Positions 26,590-34,781 of a DNA stretch of 64,000 nt are shown in pieces. Position 1 is the stretch's first letter; every line of letters begins with the position of its first letter. The stretch comes from Terriglobia bacterium (GTDB lineage Bacteria; Acidobacteriota; Terriglobia; Bryobacterales; Bryobacteraceae): positions 1-64,000 of the forward strand of contig JAIQFI010000027.1 of the NCBI GenBank assembly GCA_020073345.1, in the 5' to 3' direction. The notes under the pieces were generated by a model. The model did not search any database and was not told the DNA's origin. It was given only the letters and a program-made list of their open reading frames with translations. The translations under genes and the position numbers were made by a program.

Positions 26590-26625
26590 CGCCCCTCGGG
26601 GATTGTACCCCGGGGCCAAGGGGCG
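26590..26625 (-). other. Nested hairpin in the leader of the M23 peptidase mRNA
   Basis: Outer arms CGCCCCT/AGGGGCG (26590-26596 and 26619-26625) enclose a second stem CGGGG/CCCCG (26597-26601 and 26608-26612) with a six-base loop. It lies between the predicted transcription start (about 26668) and the ATG at 26564. No U-run follows, so it is not a plain terminator. Confidence 0.5.
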
Positions 26626-26674
26626 AGCTGGACATCTTACCGCAGGCGAATTAACAGAAGATGAACGAACCGTA

Positions 26675-26703
26675 AGGATAGCGCAACAGAGCCATGTAGT
26701 CAA
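26675..26703 (-). promoter_or_regulatory. Sigma-70-type promoter for the M23 peptidase gene
   Basis: On the minus strand, TTGACT (26703-26698), 17 bp, TATCCT (26680-26675). The spacing is ideal and predicts a leader of about 105 nt. Confidence 0.6.
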
Positions 26704-26757
26704 GTTCGGGGCGTGACGGACCGAGGCCGCCTAAATAGGGGCTACAAATCCGCAAAG

Positions 26758-26787
26758 AGCCCCGCCACCCGGCAGGGTGGCGAGGCT
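26758..26787 (-). terminator. Probable terminator after the TonB receptor gene
   Basis: A 13-bp stem with one mismatch (AGCCCCGCCACCC against GGGTGGCGAGGCT) and a GGCA loop begins 29 nt beyond the stop of the receptor gene. On the minus strand it is followed by TCTTTG, a short and imperfect T-tract; on the plus strand by TGATTTT. Confidence 0.6.
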
Positions 26788-26815
26788 TGATTTTAGCGCG
26801 GAGTATGGGACCGGA

Positions 26816-29800
26816 TCAGAACTGGAACCGTCCCACCAGCAATCCGGACCGTTCGCCGATTACGGCGTTTGCCCCGAGGGTCTGAATGACCCCAAATCCG
26901 GAGTTGTTTACCTTCAGTCCGCCGGGAACGCCGTTGACTATCCCGTTGGTGGTGCTGACCGCCGAAACGTAAGTAACCCCCGTGAACCCGCCCGTCCCGT
27001 TGAAGGGATTCGGAACCTGGGCACGGTTGAAGGGATTGGTGAACTCCGCGCGAGCCGTGAAGGTGACGTTTTCCTTGATCCGGAACGTGCGGCCAAAGCT
27101 GAAGCTTTCCCGGGGAATACGACGGTAGCGGTAGTCGTTGTAATAAGCGGCCGACGGGCTGAAAGTTCCCGTCGCCGGATCCTTCCACGCCGCCGGATTC
27201 AGCACTTGCGTCTGGGCCGGATCGAAGCAATGGCAGTTCAGATCCTGCAGGAACAAGGGTACGCCCGGAACTCGCTCGGCGTACGTGCCGCGAAGGAATG
27301 AAGTAAGCAGGTTGCTGGTGGCCACGGCAGTGGTCGGGACCTGGATCGGAAGGCCGCTGGCGTATTGGAACGAGCCAGCTACAATCCAGTCGGCCACTGC
27401 GTACCGGACCCACTTGTTCTCTCCCCACTTGGGAGTCGTATAGTTCAGAGCCAGGATGCTGACAAACGGTCTGGAGAAGCTAGAGAGTTGCTTGTTGCTC
27501 CCCCGGTTGAGGATGTCATTGATCGCGCCCCCGCCGCCATCGGTATCGGCGCCCAACTGGAGTTCCTTCGCCCAGGTGAAGGAGTAGCTGGCATCCAAGC
27601 CGTGGGAGAAACGCTTGGTCGCCTTCGCCTGGAGTGAATCGTACCAGGTATCGCCCAACGGTCCCGCTCCCTGCAAATTTGTGAACTGCGGGAAGGGACG
27701 CAGCGACTGCGCCACGCTGTTAGAGAGGGAGAAACCGGTGTAGGGAATCTTGCCCTGGAACTGCTTCGCACCTACTTGCCCCAATTGAGATGTCAGAATG
27801 GCGCGGTCAGCGGCGTTGGTGATGTCCAAATTGTACTGGGTTTTCAGAAAGTCTTGAGAGTACACGTTGAGGTTCGTGAGCGCGTTGGTGCGCCACCAAG
27901 CGCCGCGATTCGCTACGTAAGAGGCCTCCACCACCAGGTCGCGGAAAATCTCGCGCTGCAGTCCGATGCTCCACTGCACCTGCCGGGCCGGGCGGCCGCT
28001 ATTCTGGTCAAACACCAGAGGGGCGCCGGAGATAGTTCCGGGAGCCGGGAACAGGCCCGGACGGATGTCGGGCCAAATGGGCCGGAAGGGCGCGGTGACG
28101 CCGTTGACGGTATTAGTGAATCCGCCGCTAAGGATCATCGCGGGATCAGCCACGCCCGGAGCGTTCACGGTTTGGTTCGCGCCCGGTGCGCCGGCGTAAC
28201 GGCCGCCAGTGTAAGGCGCGTAGGTCACGCCAAACCCGGCGCGGAACACGGTTTTCGGATCGATCTGATAAGCGACTCCGAGCCGCGGTCCGAAAGCCAA
28301 TCCGTAATTGTTCGCCAGATTGCATCCGCAGCGGCCCGGTCCGTCGCCTTCAAAGATGGAAGCGCCGGGATGGCCGCCAGCCGTCGGATTGGGCGTGGTC
28401 GCCGAGAAGCCCGGCGCGCGGCCGTATTGCTCCTTGGCGTAGGTGGAGAAGTCATAGCGCAAGCCGTAGTCCAGGGTCAGCTTGCGAGTTACCTTCCAGG
28501 TATCCTGCCCGAAGAAACTCAGATACAGCCGGCCGCCGCGGAACGCCGAAAGAGGCGACAGCTGGTAACTGGTGACGTGACCTAGGAGGAAGCTGGCGAA
28601 GGGGAAGCCCGAAGCGCCGCCCGACAGCACGGTACCGTTGTCGGAGAACCAGGGATTGGCAGTCTGATCCGCGCCGATGGTGAAGTTCCCGGTGGTGTTG
28701 GAGAAGGTGTAATCGATGAAGCCTTCCACGCGGCTATCGCCGCCAAACTTGTAGGTGTGGTTGCTCTTCACCCAGGAAACGCTGGCGTTGAAAGTGGGTT
28801 TGATTTCGACCGCGCGAACCTGGCCCGCGCCAGGACCCATTCCGTTCATGCCACCCGAGCTGTTTTGACCCGTCATTGCGGCGAACACCGGGAAGCGGCC
28901 TCCGTCGGTTCCGACCGGAGCGCCAGCGATGCCCAACACGCCAGCCAGATCGAAGTTCGTGATGGGAGCCTTGTCCTTGAAGTCGTTATGCGCGAGGCCC
29001 GCGCCCAAGTGCAGCAGCATTGTGGGTGTGAGCGTGTAATCGAAATTCAGGCGCTGGGTATACGACTCGATAAAGGTTCCACGAGTAGCCGTGATCGGAT
29101 CGGGCAAACCATCCGATCCGCACAGGGGCGTGCAATATTGCACGGCGGTCTCGGTGGTGGACCAATAGTAGGAGACCTTCATCTTCGAGCTGAGCGAATG
29201 GTCCAGCTTCAGAGCTGGAATGGGAGTCCTGCGGTCCGTGTTGTACGGTTGATTAAAGTTGCTGACCAGCGCACCGGATGTGGCATGAGGAATTAGAGCA
29301 AGAACTTTCTTCGCGGACGAATCAAACAGCGCGGGCTGGATGATATTGCCCGGGTACGGAAGCCTCACTCGTTTGCCGTCGGATCCGGGGAATTGCGAGG
29401 CTGGGTCGAAGATCTGCCCGTCGTAGGCGATCTGGCCGGTGATGTCCTTGATGGAATTGTTCAGCGGCTTCAGTGAACCGCCGGGACCGGTCAGCATGGC
29501 TTTCGAAAAATCGCCCCCGCGATAGGCGTCGGTCGGAACCGTCGGAAACTGATTGGAGATAATGCCGACTTCCCGAAACATTTCATAGCTGAAGAAGAAG
29601 AACGTGCGATCTTTACCGTTGTAGACCTTGGGAATCCATACAGGGCCGCCAAACGTTCCGCCCATATCGTCGCGGCGCGTCTTCGGCCGGTTGTGCGTAT
29701 AGGATTGGCCCGCATTGTAGGCTTCATTCGAGTTGTAATCGAACAGCGATCCATGGAAACTATTGGTGCCGGATTTGACGGTATAGTTGAATACTCCCGC

Positions 29801-30502
29801 ACCAGCCGTGCCAAATTCGGCGGAGTAGTTACTGGACTGGACCGTGAGTTCCTGGAGCGCCTCCACGCTCGGCTGCGTCTGCGCCTGGGAGAACGTCACA
29901 ACGCCGTTGGTCACGTCCTGGCCTTCCACACGCACCGACTCGGTGTTGCTGGGAGCGCCGTTGACGCGCACTTGCAGGTTAGGATCGAAATACGTACCGG
30001 GAGACAAGGTGGCCACGGCCATCGGATTCCGGACGCCGTGTGAGCTCGAAAAGCCGTTTCCGATGGGCAGCACGCCGAGGTTGACCAGCCGGTCTCCGGT
30101 GACATTCACGCTGACGTCGCTGCTTTCGGTCTTGAGCAACGAAGTTTCCGCGCTGACCGTGACCGACTCAGCCGCGGAACCCACTTCGAGTGTCGCGTCG
30201 ATGCGCACTGTCTGCGTCGCCTGAACGGTTACGTTCTGGCGGACGAACTTCTTGAAGCCCGCGACTGTGACCGTGATTTCGTAGCTGCCGATAGGCATCT
30301 GGGGCAATGTGAAGTTGCCCGTGTCGCTGGAGGCGGCCTGATACGTGGCTCCGGTCTGCGTGTTCTTCACTTCAATGGGAGCGTTGGCAACCACGGCGCC
30401 TGCCGGGTCTGAAACTGTCCCTGTAATAGTGCCGCGGTCAGTTTGCGCAAAGGCAGCGAGCGCGCACACACATAGCATCACGAAAACGGATAAAGAACGC
30501 AC
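26816..30502 (-). CDS. Oar-like TonB-dependent receptor with carboxypeptidase-regulatory domain
   Basis: A 1228-residue outer-membrane protein of the large acidobacterial TonB-dependent group, whose ligands are mostly unknown (glycans and metal chelates are suspected). The signal peptide is VRSLSVFVMLCVCALAAFA. A carboxypeptidase-regulatory domain follows at about 25-110 (GTITGTVSDPAGAVVANAPIEV, GNFTLPQMPIGSYEITV). A plug lies near 110-270, with VRVNGAPSNTESVRVEGQDVTNG and SNYSAEFGTAGAGVFNYTVKSGTN. The rest is the barrel, ending in VGRFQF with terminal phenylalanine. GTG 30502 is chosen: AGGGGGG lies just upstream and the signal peptide begins there. Upstream codons to 30580 are probably leader. 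Confidence 0.93.
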   Translation of the reverse strand: MRSLSVFVMLCVCALAAFAQTDRGTITGTVSDPAGAVVANAPIEVKNTQTGATYQAASSDTGNFTLPQMPIGSYEITVTVAGFKKFVRQNVTVQATQTVRIDATLEVGSAAESVTVSAETSLLKTESSDVSVNVTGDRLVNLGVLPIGNGFSSSHGVRNPMAVATLSPGTYFDPNLQVRVNGAPSNTESVRVEGQDVTNGVVTFSQAQTQPSVEALQELTVQSSNYSAEFGTAGAGVFNYTVKSGTNSFHGSLFDYNSNEAYNAGQSYTHNRPKTRRDDMGGTFGGPVWIPKVYNGKDRTFFFFSYEMFREVGIISNQFPTVPTDAYRGGDFSKAMLTGPGGSLKPLNNSIKDITGQIAYDGQIFDPASQFPGSDGKRVRLPYPGNIIQPALFDSSAKKVLALIPHATSGALVSNFNQPYNTDRRTPIPALKLDHSLSSKMKVSYYWSTTETAVQYCTPLCGSDGLPDPITATRGTFIESYTQRLNFDYTLTPTMLLHLGAGLAHNDFKDKAPITNFDLAGVLGIAGAPVGTDGGRFPVFAAMTGQNSSGGMNGMGPGAGQVRAVEIKPTFNASVSWVKSNHTYKFGGDSRVEGFIDYTFSNTTGNFTIGADQTANPWFSDNGTVLSGGASGFPFASFLLGHVTSYQLSPLSAFRGGRLYLSFFGQDTWKVTRKLTLDYGLRYDFSTYAKEQYGRAPGFSATTPNPTAGGHPGASIFEGDGPGRCGCNLANNYGLAFGPRLGVAYQIDPKTVFRAGFGVTYAPYTGGRYAGAPGANQTVNAPGVADPAMILSGGFTNTVNGVTAPFRPIWPDIRPGLFPAPGTISGAPLVFDQNSGRPARQVQWSIGLQREIFRDLVVEASYVANRGAWWRTNALTNLNVYSQDFLKTQYNLDITNAADRAILTSQLGQVGAKQFQGKIPYTGFSLSNSVAQSLRPFPQFTNLQGAGPLGDTWYDSLQAKATKRFSHGLDASYSFTWAKELQLGADTDGGGGAINDILNRGSNKQLSSFSRPFVSILALNYTTPKWGENKWVRYAVADWIVAGSFQYASGLPIQVPTTAVATSNLLTSFLRGTYAERVPGVPLFLQDLNCHCFDPAQTQVLNPAAWKDPATGTFSPSAAYYNDYRYRRIPRESFSFGRTFRIKENVTFTARAEFTNPFNRAQVPNPFNGTGGFTGVTYVSAVSTTNGIVNGVPGGLKVNNSGFGVIQTLGANAVIGERSGLLVGRFQF

Positions 30503-30563
30503 AGTTTCCCCCCTGGTGAGTTTCAAGTTCAGAATTCCCCAACGATAAGCGTACTTCTGGCCG

Positions 30564-30593
30564 ATGTTACGCCGGATCATTAACGTATGTCAA
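30564..30593 (-). promoter_or_regulatory. Sigma-70-type promoter for the TonB receptor
   Basis: Minus strand: TTGACA (30593-30588), 18 bp, TAACAT (30569-30564). It predicts a leader of about 55 nt to the GTG at 30502 and supports that start over the ATG at 30580, which would lie at or before the promoter. Confidence 0.65.
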
Positions 30594-30855
30594 GAAAAAA
30601 GACACATTTCTGCCCCTCTATGACTTCTGGAAGACTGGCCCGGCTTAGCTCCGGTTTACTGGAGAACGGACGGACCGCGCAAAGTCGCGACTCCACATGG
30701 GCTGGGGGCGTTCGGGAGGGTTCAAGAAGACCCGCAGATGAAACCCACTATTGAATACCGAAGGAGTGCGGGATGAGTTTGGGGGCCTTGCTTTCCTCGC
30801 GTGGATGAACTAAACGTAGTGTCGGCAAACCGAGGGCGGGAAGGTCCTAGGTCTA
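30594..30855. other. Intergenic stretch without recognisable gene
   Basis: About 260 bp between the receptor promoter and the small membrane gene. I see no credible reading frame, RNA gene or repeat. It presumably contains the promoter of the 30869 gene; no convincing -35/-10 pair stands out. Confidence 0.5.
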
Positions 30856-30868
30856 GGGAGGTTCTATG

Positions 30869-31129
30869 ATGAACATTCTGAGCATAACGTGGGGATCGGT
30901 AACTTTGATTCTGGTGGCGCTGCTGATCTACCGGGCGCTGATCGGACTGCGTGAAGAAGACCAGCTATTCCTTGCATCCGGCGAAGAGCACCTGGCGCGT
31001 GAGCAGCAGGTCCTGCAGGCGCGCATCTCCACAGTGAACAAGGCCGCCGTGTGGCTAGGCATCCTTTCCGCCGTGCTGCTGATCGCGGTGGCTGCCGTGT
31101 GGGTTTCAGCCAATCTCGGCCAGCGCTAG
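30869..31129 (+). CDS. Small protein with two transmembrane segments
   Basis: An 86-residue hypothetical protein: hydrophobic segment at about 6-24 (TWGSVTLILVALLIYRALIG), an acidic/polar middle helix (REEDQLFLASGEEHLAREQQVLQ), and a second hydrophobic segment at about 60-80. GGGAGG (30856-30861) lies 7 nt before ATG 30869 and 4 nt before the tandem ATG 30866, so 30869 is slightly favoured. Function unknown; the middle helix could form a coiled coil. No operon partner: the next gene starts 41 nt on with its own -10-like box. Confidence 0.75.
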   Translation: MNILSITWGSVTLILVALLIYRALIGLREEDQLFLASGEEHLAREQQVLQARISTVNKAAVWLGILSAVLLIAVAAVWVSANLGQR

Positions 31130-31156
31130 AGCTCAGACGGATCGCGTCCGGCTTAG

Positions 31157-31162
31157 TAGAAT
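31157..31162 (+). promoter_or_regulatory. -10-like TAGAAT before the DCC/LMF fusion gene
   Basis: TAGAAT ends 8 nt before the TTG start at 31171. A GAGG at 31163-31166 lies between them, so either leaderless or Shine-Dalgarno initiation is possible. Confidence 0.4.
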
Positions 31163-31170
31163 GAGGTGGC

Positions 31171-32961
31171 TTGCAGCCGCTACTCATTTATGATGGCCGG
31201 TGCGGTTTCTGCCGCATCTGGGTCGACTATGGGAAGCGGCTCACCGGCGAGCGGATCGACTACGCTCCGTCGCAGGAAGTGGGCGGCCGGTTTCCCCAAA
31301 TTCCTCCTAAGTCGTTCTCCGAAGCGGTTCAGCTGGTCCGCGCTGACGGCTCGATTGCCAGCGGCGCATGCGCGGTATTTGAAACCCTCGGGCTTGAGCG
31401 GATCTACGAATCGTCACGCTGGGTTGCGGCGTTCTCGGAAGCCCTTTACCGCTTCATCGCTCGGCGGCGGAGTTTCTTTTACTGGCTGACGCGGCTGACC
31501 TTCGGCAAGCGGATTGAACCGGCGCGGTTCGCCCTCACGCAATGGCTGTTCCTAAGATTGCTTGCGGCGATCTACATAGTGGCCTTCGCGTCGCTGGCGG
31601 TGCAGATGACCGGCCTTCTGGGCGAGCACGGCATATCTCCGGCCCATGAATTCTTCGAACGGGTGGGGACGAATCTCGGCTGGATGCGCTGGTGGGCAGC
31701 GCCCAGCTTGTTTTGGTGGAATTCGACCGACCTAGTGCTTGCGGGCGCCGCATGGGCGGGCGTGGCGCTCGGAGCTGTTCTGCTCGCCGGCTACCTGGAG
31801 CGCCTCGCTCTGGTGTTGCTGTACGTGCTGTATCTTTCCTTCAGCCTGGCGGGTCAGGAGTTCCTGTCCTTCCAGTGGGATGCCTTGCTGCTCGAAACAG
31901 GATTCCTGGCGATCTTTTTCGGCCACACCAGAACCACGCAAAAGACCATCGCGTGGCTGTATCGCTGGCTCGCATTTCGTCTGTATTTTCTGTCGGGGTT
32001 GGTGAAGCTGGCGAGCGGCGATCCGACCTGGCGCAGTTTGAGCGCGCTCGATTTCCATTACTGGACGCAGCCCTTGCCGACCATCGTCGCCTGGTACACC
32101 GATAAGCTGCCGCGATGGTTCCAGCACACGTCTACGTTCCTGGTTCTCGCGGTGGAACTGGGCGCGCCGTTCCTGATCTTCATGCCGCGACGGATCCGTT
32201 TGTTCGGCGCAGGATTACTGCTGGGCTTGGAAGCCCTGATCTTCCTCACGGGCAATTACACGTTCTTCAACCTGCTGGCGGTGGCGATTACATTGTTTCT
32301 CTTTGATGATCAAGCGCTGCGCGGCATCGTGTGGACGCCTCGTCGGGTCCGCGAATGGCTCATGTCGGAGCCGGCGCGAACCGGACGAGCGGGCCGCCTG
32401 GCCGCTGCGGTGCTGACGCTGCTCATCCTGCCGCTCGGCCTGGTGCGGATCTTGGAAAATATGACGCCGCAAGTGCCGGAGCCGCTTCAGGCGCTGGCCC
32501 GCTACACGTCGCCCTTTCAGGTGGTCAATTCCTACGGGTTGTTCGCAGTGATGACGACGGAGAGAATCGAGATCGTGGTCGAAGGGTCGGAGGATGGCGA
32601 GCAGTGGCGGGCGTACGAATTCCCGTATAAACCTGGAGATGTGTCCCGCGCACCGCGCTGGGCCGCGCCGTATCAGCCCCGCCTGGATTGGCAGATGTGG
32701 TTCGCCGCCTTGAGCGATTACCGCACCAACCCCTGGTTTGTGGCTTTCGTCGAGCGCTTGCTCGAAGGCTCTCCCGAAGTAGCCGCCTTGCTCGGGAAGA
32801 ACCCGTTTCCGGATCATCCGCCGCGCTTCGTACGGGCGGTGACGTACGACTACCGGTTCTCGACGTGGGAGGAGCATCGCGAAACGGGTGCCTGGTGGCA
32901 TCGCGAGCCGCGTGGCCAGTATCTGCCGCCGGTGGGATTGCGCACTACGGCTTCAAAATAG
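31171..32961 (+). CDS. Fusion of DCC thioredoxin-like domain (DUF393) and lipase maturation factor-like membrane protein
   Basis: The first 115 residues are a DCC-family domain: LLIYDGRCGFCRIWV with the DxxCxxC redox pair, then SGACAVFETLG. From about residue 120 the protein matches bacterial lipase maturation factor homologues. Several membrane helices are followed by FLSFQWDALLLETGFLAIFF, LSGLVKLASGDPTWRSLSALDFHYWTQPLPT and the soluble end WAAPYQPRLDWQMWFAALSDYRTNPWF, all hallmark blocks. LMF1 assists folding of secreted lipases in animals; the bacterial role is unproven. A disulfide-active domain fused to it fits assisted folding at the membrane (inference). TTG 31171 is the only start that retains the DCC motif; the preceding frame has a stop. 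Confidence 0.88.
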   Translation: MQPLLIYDGRCGFCRIWVDYGKRLTGERIDYAPSQEVGGRFPQIPPKSFSEAVQLVRADGSIASGACAVFETLGLERIYESSRWVAAFSEALYRFIARRRSFFYWLTRLTFGKRIEPARFALTQWLFLRLLAAIYIVAFASLAVQMTGLLGEHGISPAHEFFERVGTNLGWMRWWAAPSLFWWNSTDLVLAGAAWAGVALGAVLLAGYLERLALVLLYVLYLSFSLAGQEFLSFQWDALLLETGFLAIFFGHTRTTQKTIAWLYRWLAFRLYFLSGLVKLASGDPTWRSLSALDFHYWTQPLPTIVAWYTDKLPRWFQHTSTFLVLAVELGAPFLIFMPRRIRLFGAGLLLGLEALIFLTGNYTFFNLLAVAITLFLFDDQALRGIVWTPRRVREWLMSEPARTGRAGRLAAAVLTLLILPLGLVRILENMTPQVPEPLQALARYTSPFQVVNSYGLFAVMTTERIEIVVEGSEDGEQWRAYEFPYKPGDVSRAPRWAAPYQPRLDWQMWFAALSDYRTNPWFVAFVERLLEGSPEVAALLGKNPFPDHPPRFVRAVTYDYRFSTWEEHRETGAWWHREPRGQYLPPVGLRTTASK

Positions 32962-32979
32962 TTGTGATAGTCTCTGGTC

Positions 32980-33426
32980 ATGCGAGCCCTGGTTCTGCTC
33001 CTTCTGGCCGGTATCCTGCTAGCCCAAGCTCCTCCCGCGCCGGCTCCGGCGCCCAAGGCTGTCGGGACTATGAGCGAGCTGATGATCGATGTGGTTTACC
33101 CGACCTCGAACGCAGTGTTCTATATTTTTCGCGAGCCGCCCAAGAACCAGGTGGATTGGGACAACTTCAAGACCCAGGCTTTGACGCTGGCTGAATCGGC
33201 GAACCTTCTAATGATGCCCTCACGCGCGCGGGATCAGGACAAGTGGATGGCGGACGCGAAGCTCCTGTGGGATGTCGGTAATAAGGCGTACCGGGCAGCG
33301 CAGGCCAAGAACCTCGAGGCGATTCTCGCGTTGAACGACGAACTCAACACCGCTTGCGTCCAGTGCCACATGGACTATCGTCAGGCGTACGGCCGCCGTC
33401 CGACTGGCGCCAAGCAGCAGAAATAG
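32980..33426 (+). CDS. Periplasmic c-type cytochrome (cytochrome c'-like)
   Basis: 148 residues. A signal peptide (MRALVLLLLAGILLAQA) is followed by a Pro/Ala linker and a helical domain with the haem site CVQCH at residues 126-130, close to the C-terminus. A haem motif in the last helix of a four-helix bundle is the arrangement of cytochrome c' and relatives. The methionine near position 31 is a candidate sixth ligand. It lies 18 nt after the fusion gene and 90 nt before the secreted cassette, which has its own promoter. Its electron partner is unknown. Confidence 0.88.
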   Translation: MRALVLLLLAGILLAQAPPAPAPAPKAVGTMSELMIDVVYPTSNAVFYIFREPPKNQVDWDNFKTQALTLAESANLLMMPSRARDQDKWMADAKLLWDVGNKAYRAAQAKNLEAILALNDELNTACVQCHMDYRQAYGRRPTGAKQQK

Positions 33427-33447
33427 GCCCGCGGGCGCCCGCTCGCC

Positions 33448-33476
33448 TTGACTCTGAAGATCTTGTGCAGTAACAT
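33448..33476 (+). promoter_or_regulatory. Sigma-70-type promoter of the three-gene secreted cassette
   Basis: TTGACT (33448-33453), 17 bp, TAACAT (33471-33476), giving a leader of about 35 nt to ATG 33517. A GC-rich inverted repeat (GCCCGCGGGC, 33427-33436) just upstream may help terminate transcripts from the cytochrome gene. Confidence 0.65.
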
Positions 33477-33516
33477 CTTAGCCGTGCCGCGGGCACGCTC
33501 AGGAGAAGCGAGTTTC

Positions 33517-34338
33517 ATGCGAAATTGGATTTCGGCGGCAACCGCAGCGATGGCGTTGTTGATGCTCGCGGCGACCCCCACTCCCAGCCGGGCGCAAGCT
33601 CAAAATCAGGCTTACAAGGCGCCGAAAGCCGCCGATGGGCATCCCGACCTGGGCGGAATCTGGCAGTACATGGGCACGGCCAACTGGGATCTCCAGGATC
33701 ATCCCGCCGAGCCAGGTCCAATGTGGCAAACGGGGGCGATCGGAGCGGTTCCTGCCGGGCAGAGCGTGGTCGAAGGTGGCGGCGAGATCCCCTACCTGCC
33801 TGCGGCGGCGGCGAAGAAGAAGCAGAATTTCGAGAACCGGCGCACGCTCGATCCGGAAGCGAAGTGCTATCTGCCGGGTATTCCTCGAGCGAACTACATG
33901 CCGTATCCGTTCCAGATCGTGCAGTCGCCGCGCGGGATACTGTTCGTTTACGAGTACGCCACCGCCAATCGCATGGTCAACATGGGGAAGCCCCAAGAGG
34001 CGGGCTCCGATACATGGATGGGAACCAACTACGGGCATTGGGAGGGCGACACGCTGGTGGTGGACGTCACCGGCCTGAATGGGCTGGCGTGGTTTGACCG
34101 CGCGGGCGATTTCGCCAGCAGCAAGCTCCACGTGGTGGAGCGCTTTACGCGCACGAGTCCTTATCACCTCACCTACGAAGCCACCATTGAAGATCCGTCG
34201 GTCTTCTCGCGGCCCTGGAAGATCAGTCTGCCGCTGTACAAGAGAATGGAAAAGAACGCACAACTGCTGGAGTTCAAGTGCGTGGAGTTCGCCGAAGAGC
34301 TGCTGTACGGACAGTTTAAGAAACAACCTGCCAAGTAA
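33517..34338 (+). CDS. Secreted protein of the HWxGDTLVV group (cassette gene 1)
   Basis: 273 residues with a signal peptide ending at SRAQA. It reads HPDLGGIWQYMG early, CYLPGIPRANYMPYPFQIVQ in the middle, and YGHWEGDTLVVDVTGLNG near residue 180. The same G-H-W-(E/D)-G-D-T-L-V-V motif recurs in the third cassette gene, so the two are distant paralogues. I do not know a biochemical function; such proteins are numerous in Acidobacteria. ATG 33517 follows AGGAGA by 10 nt and starts the signal peptide; the longer frame to 33448 would begin inside the promoter. It is 11 nt from the DUF6152 gene. Confidence 0.8.
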   Translation: MRNWISAATAAMALLMLAATPTPSRAQAQNQAYKAPKAADGHPDLGGIWQYMGTANWDLQDHPAEPGPMWQTGAIGAVPAGQSVVEGGGEIPYLPAAAAKKKQNFENRRTLDPEAKCYLPGIPRANYMPYPFQIVQSPRGILFVYEYATANRMVNMGKPQEAGSDTWMGTNYGHWEGDTLVVDVTGLNGLAWFDRAGDFASSKLHVVERFTRTSPYHLTYEATIEDPSVFSRPWKISLPLYKRMEKNAQLLEFKCVEFAEELLYGQFKKQPAK

Positions 34339-34349
34339 GGAGCGTTGCG

Positions 34350-34772
34350 ATGAAGAAATTATTGTGGGCTATGAGCGTTTGCGTGGGGCTGCTGCTGGCC
34401 GCATCGGCGCCGGCGTGGGCGCACCATGCGTTCCAGGCGGAGTTCGACCAGCGCAAGCCGATCAAACTGGAAGGCAAAGTCACGGACATGGAGTGGATCA
34501 ACCCGCATGCCTGGATCCACATCGACGTGAAGAATCCGGACGGCACGGTGACCAACTGGATGGTGGAATGTGGCAGTCCGAACATCATGCTGCGGCGCGG
34601 ATTCACCAAGCGGTCTCTGGAAACGGGCACGGATATCGTCGTGCAGGGTTACCAGGCCAAGAACGGATCATTGCGCGCCAACGGCAGCAGCGTGACGTTC
34701 GCGGATGGGAAGAAGCTGTTCGTCGGCGGGTCGAACCCGGACTTGCCGGAGAACGATCAAAAGAAGCAATAG
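34350..34772 (+). CDS. DUF6152-family secreted protein (cassette gene 2)
   Basis: 140 residues with a signal peptide (ending in PAWA), then HHAFQAEFDQRKPIKLEGKVTDMEWINPHAWIHIDVKNPDG, the recognisable core of DUF6152. The double histidine at the mature N-terminus and the NPH motif suggest metal binding, though this is an inference. The domain is predicted to be an OB-like beta-barrel. AGGAG lies 7 nt before the ATG. It is sandwiched between the two HWxGDTLVV proteins with gaps of 11 and 9 nt, so the three are certainly one operon. Confidence 0.82.
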   Translation: MKKLLWAMSVCVGLLLAASAPAWAHHAFQAEFDQRKPIKLEGKVTDMEWINPHAWIHIDVKNPDGTVTNWMVECGSPNIMLRRGFTKRSLETGTDIVVQGYQAKNGSLRANGSSVTFADGKKLFVGGSNPDLPENDQKKQ

Positions 34773-34781
34773 GAGGTTGCC

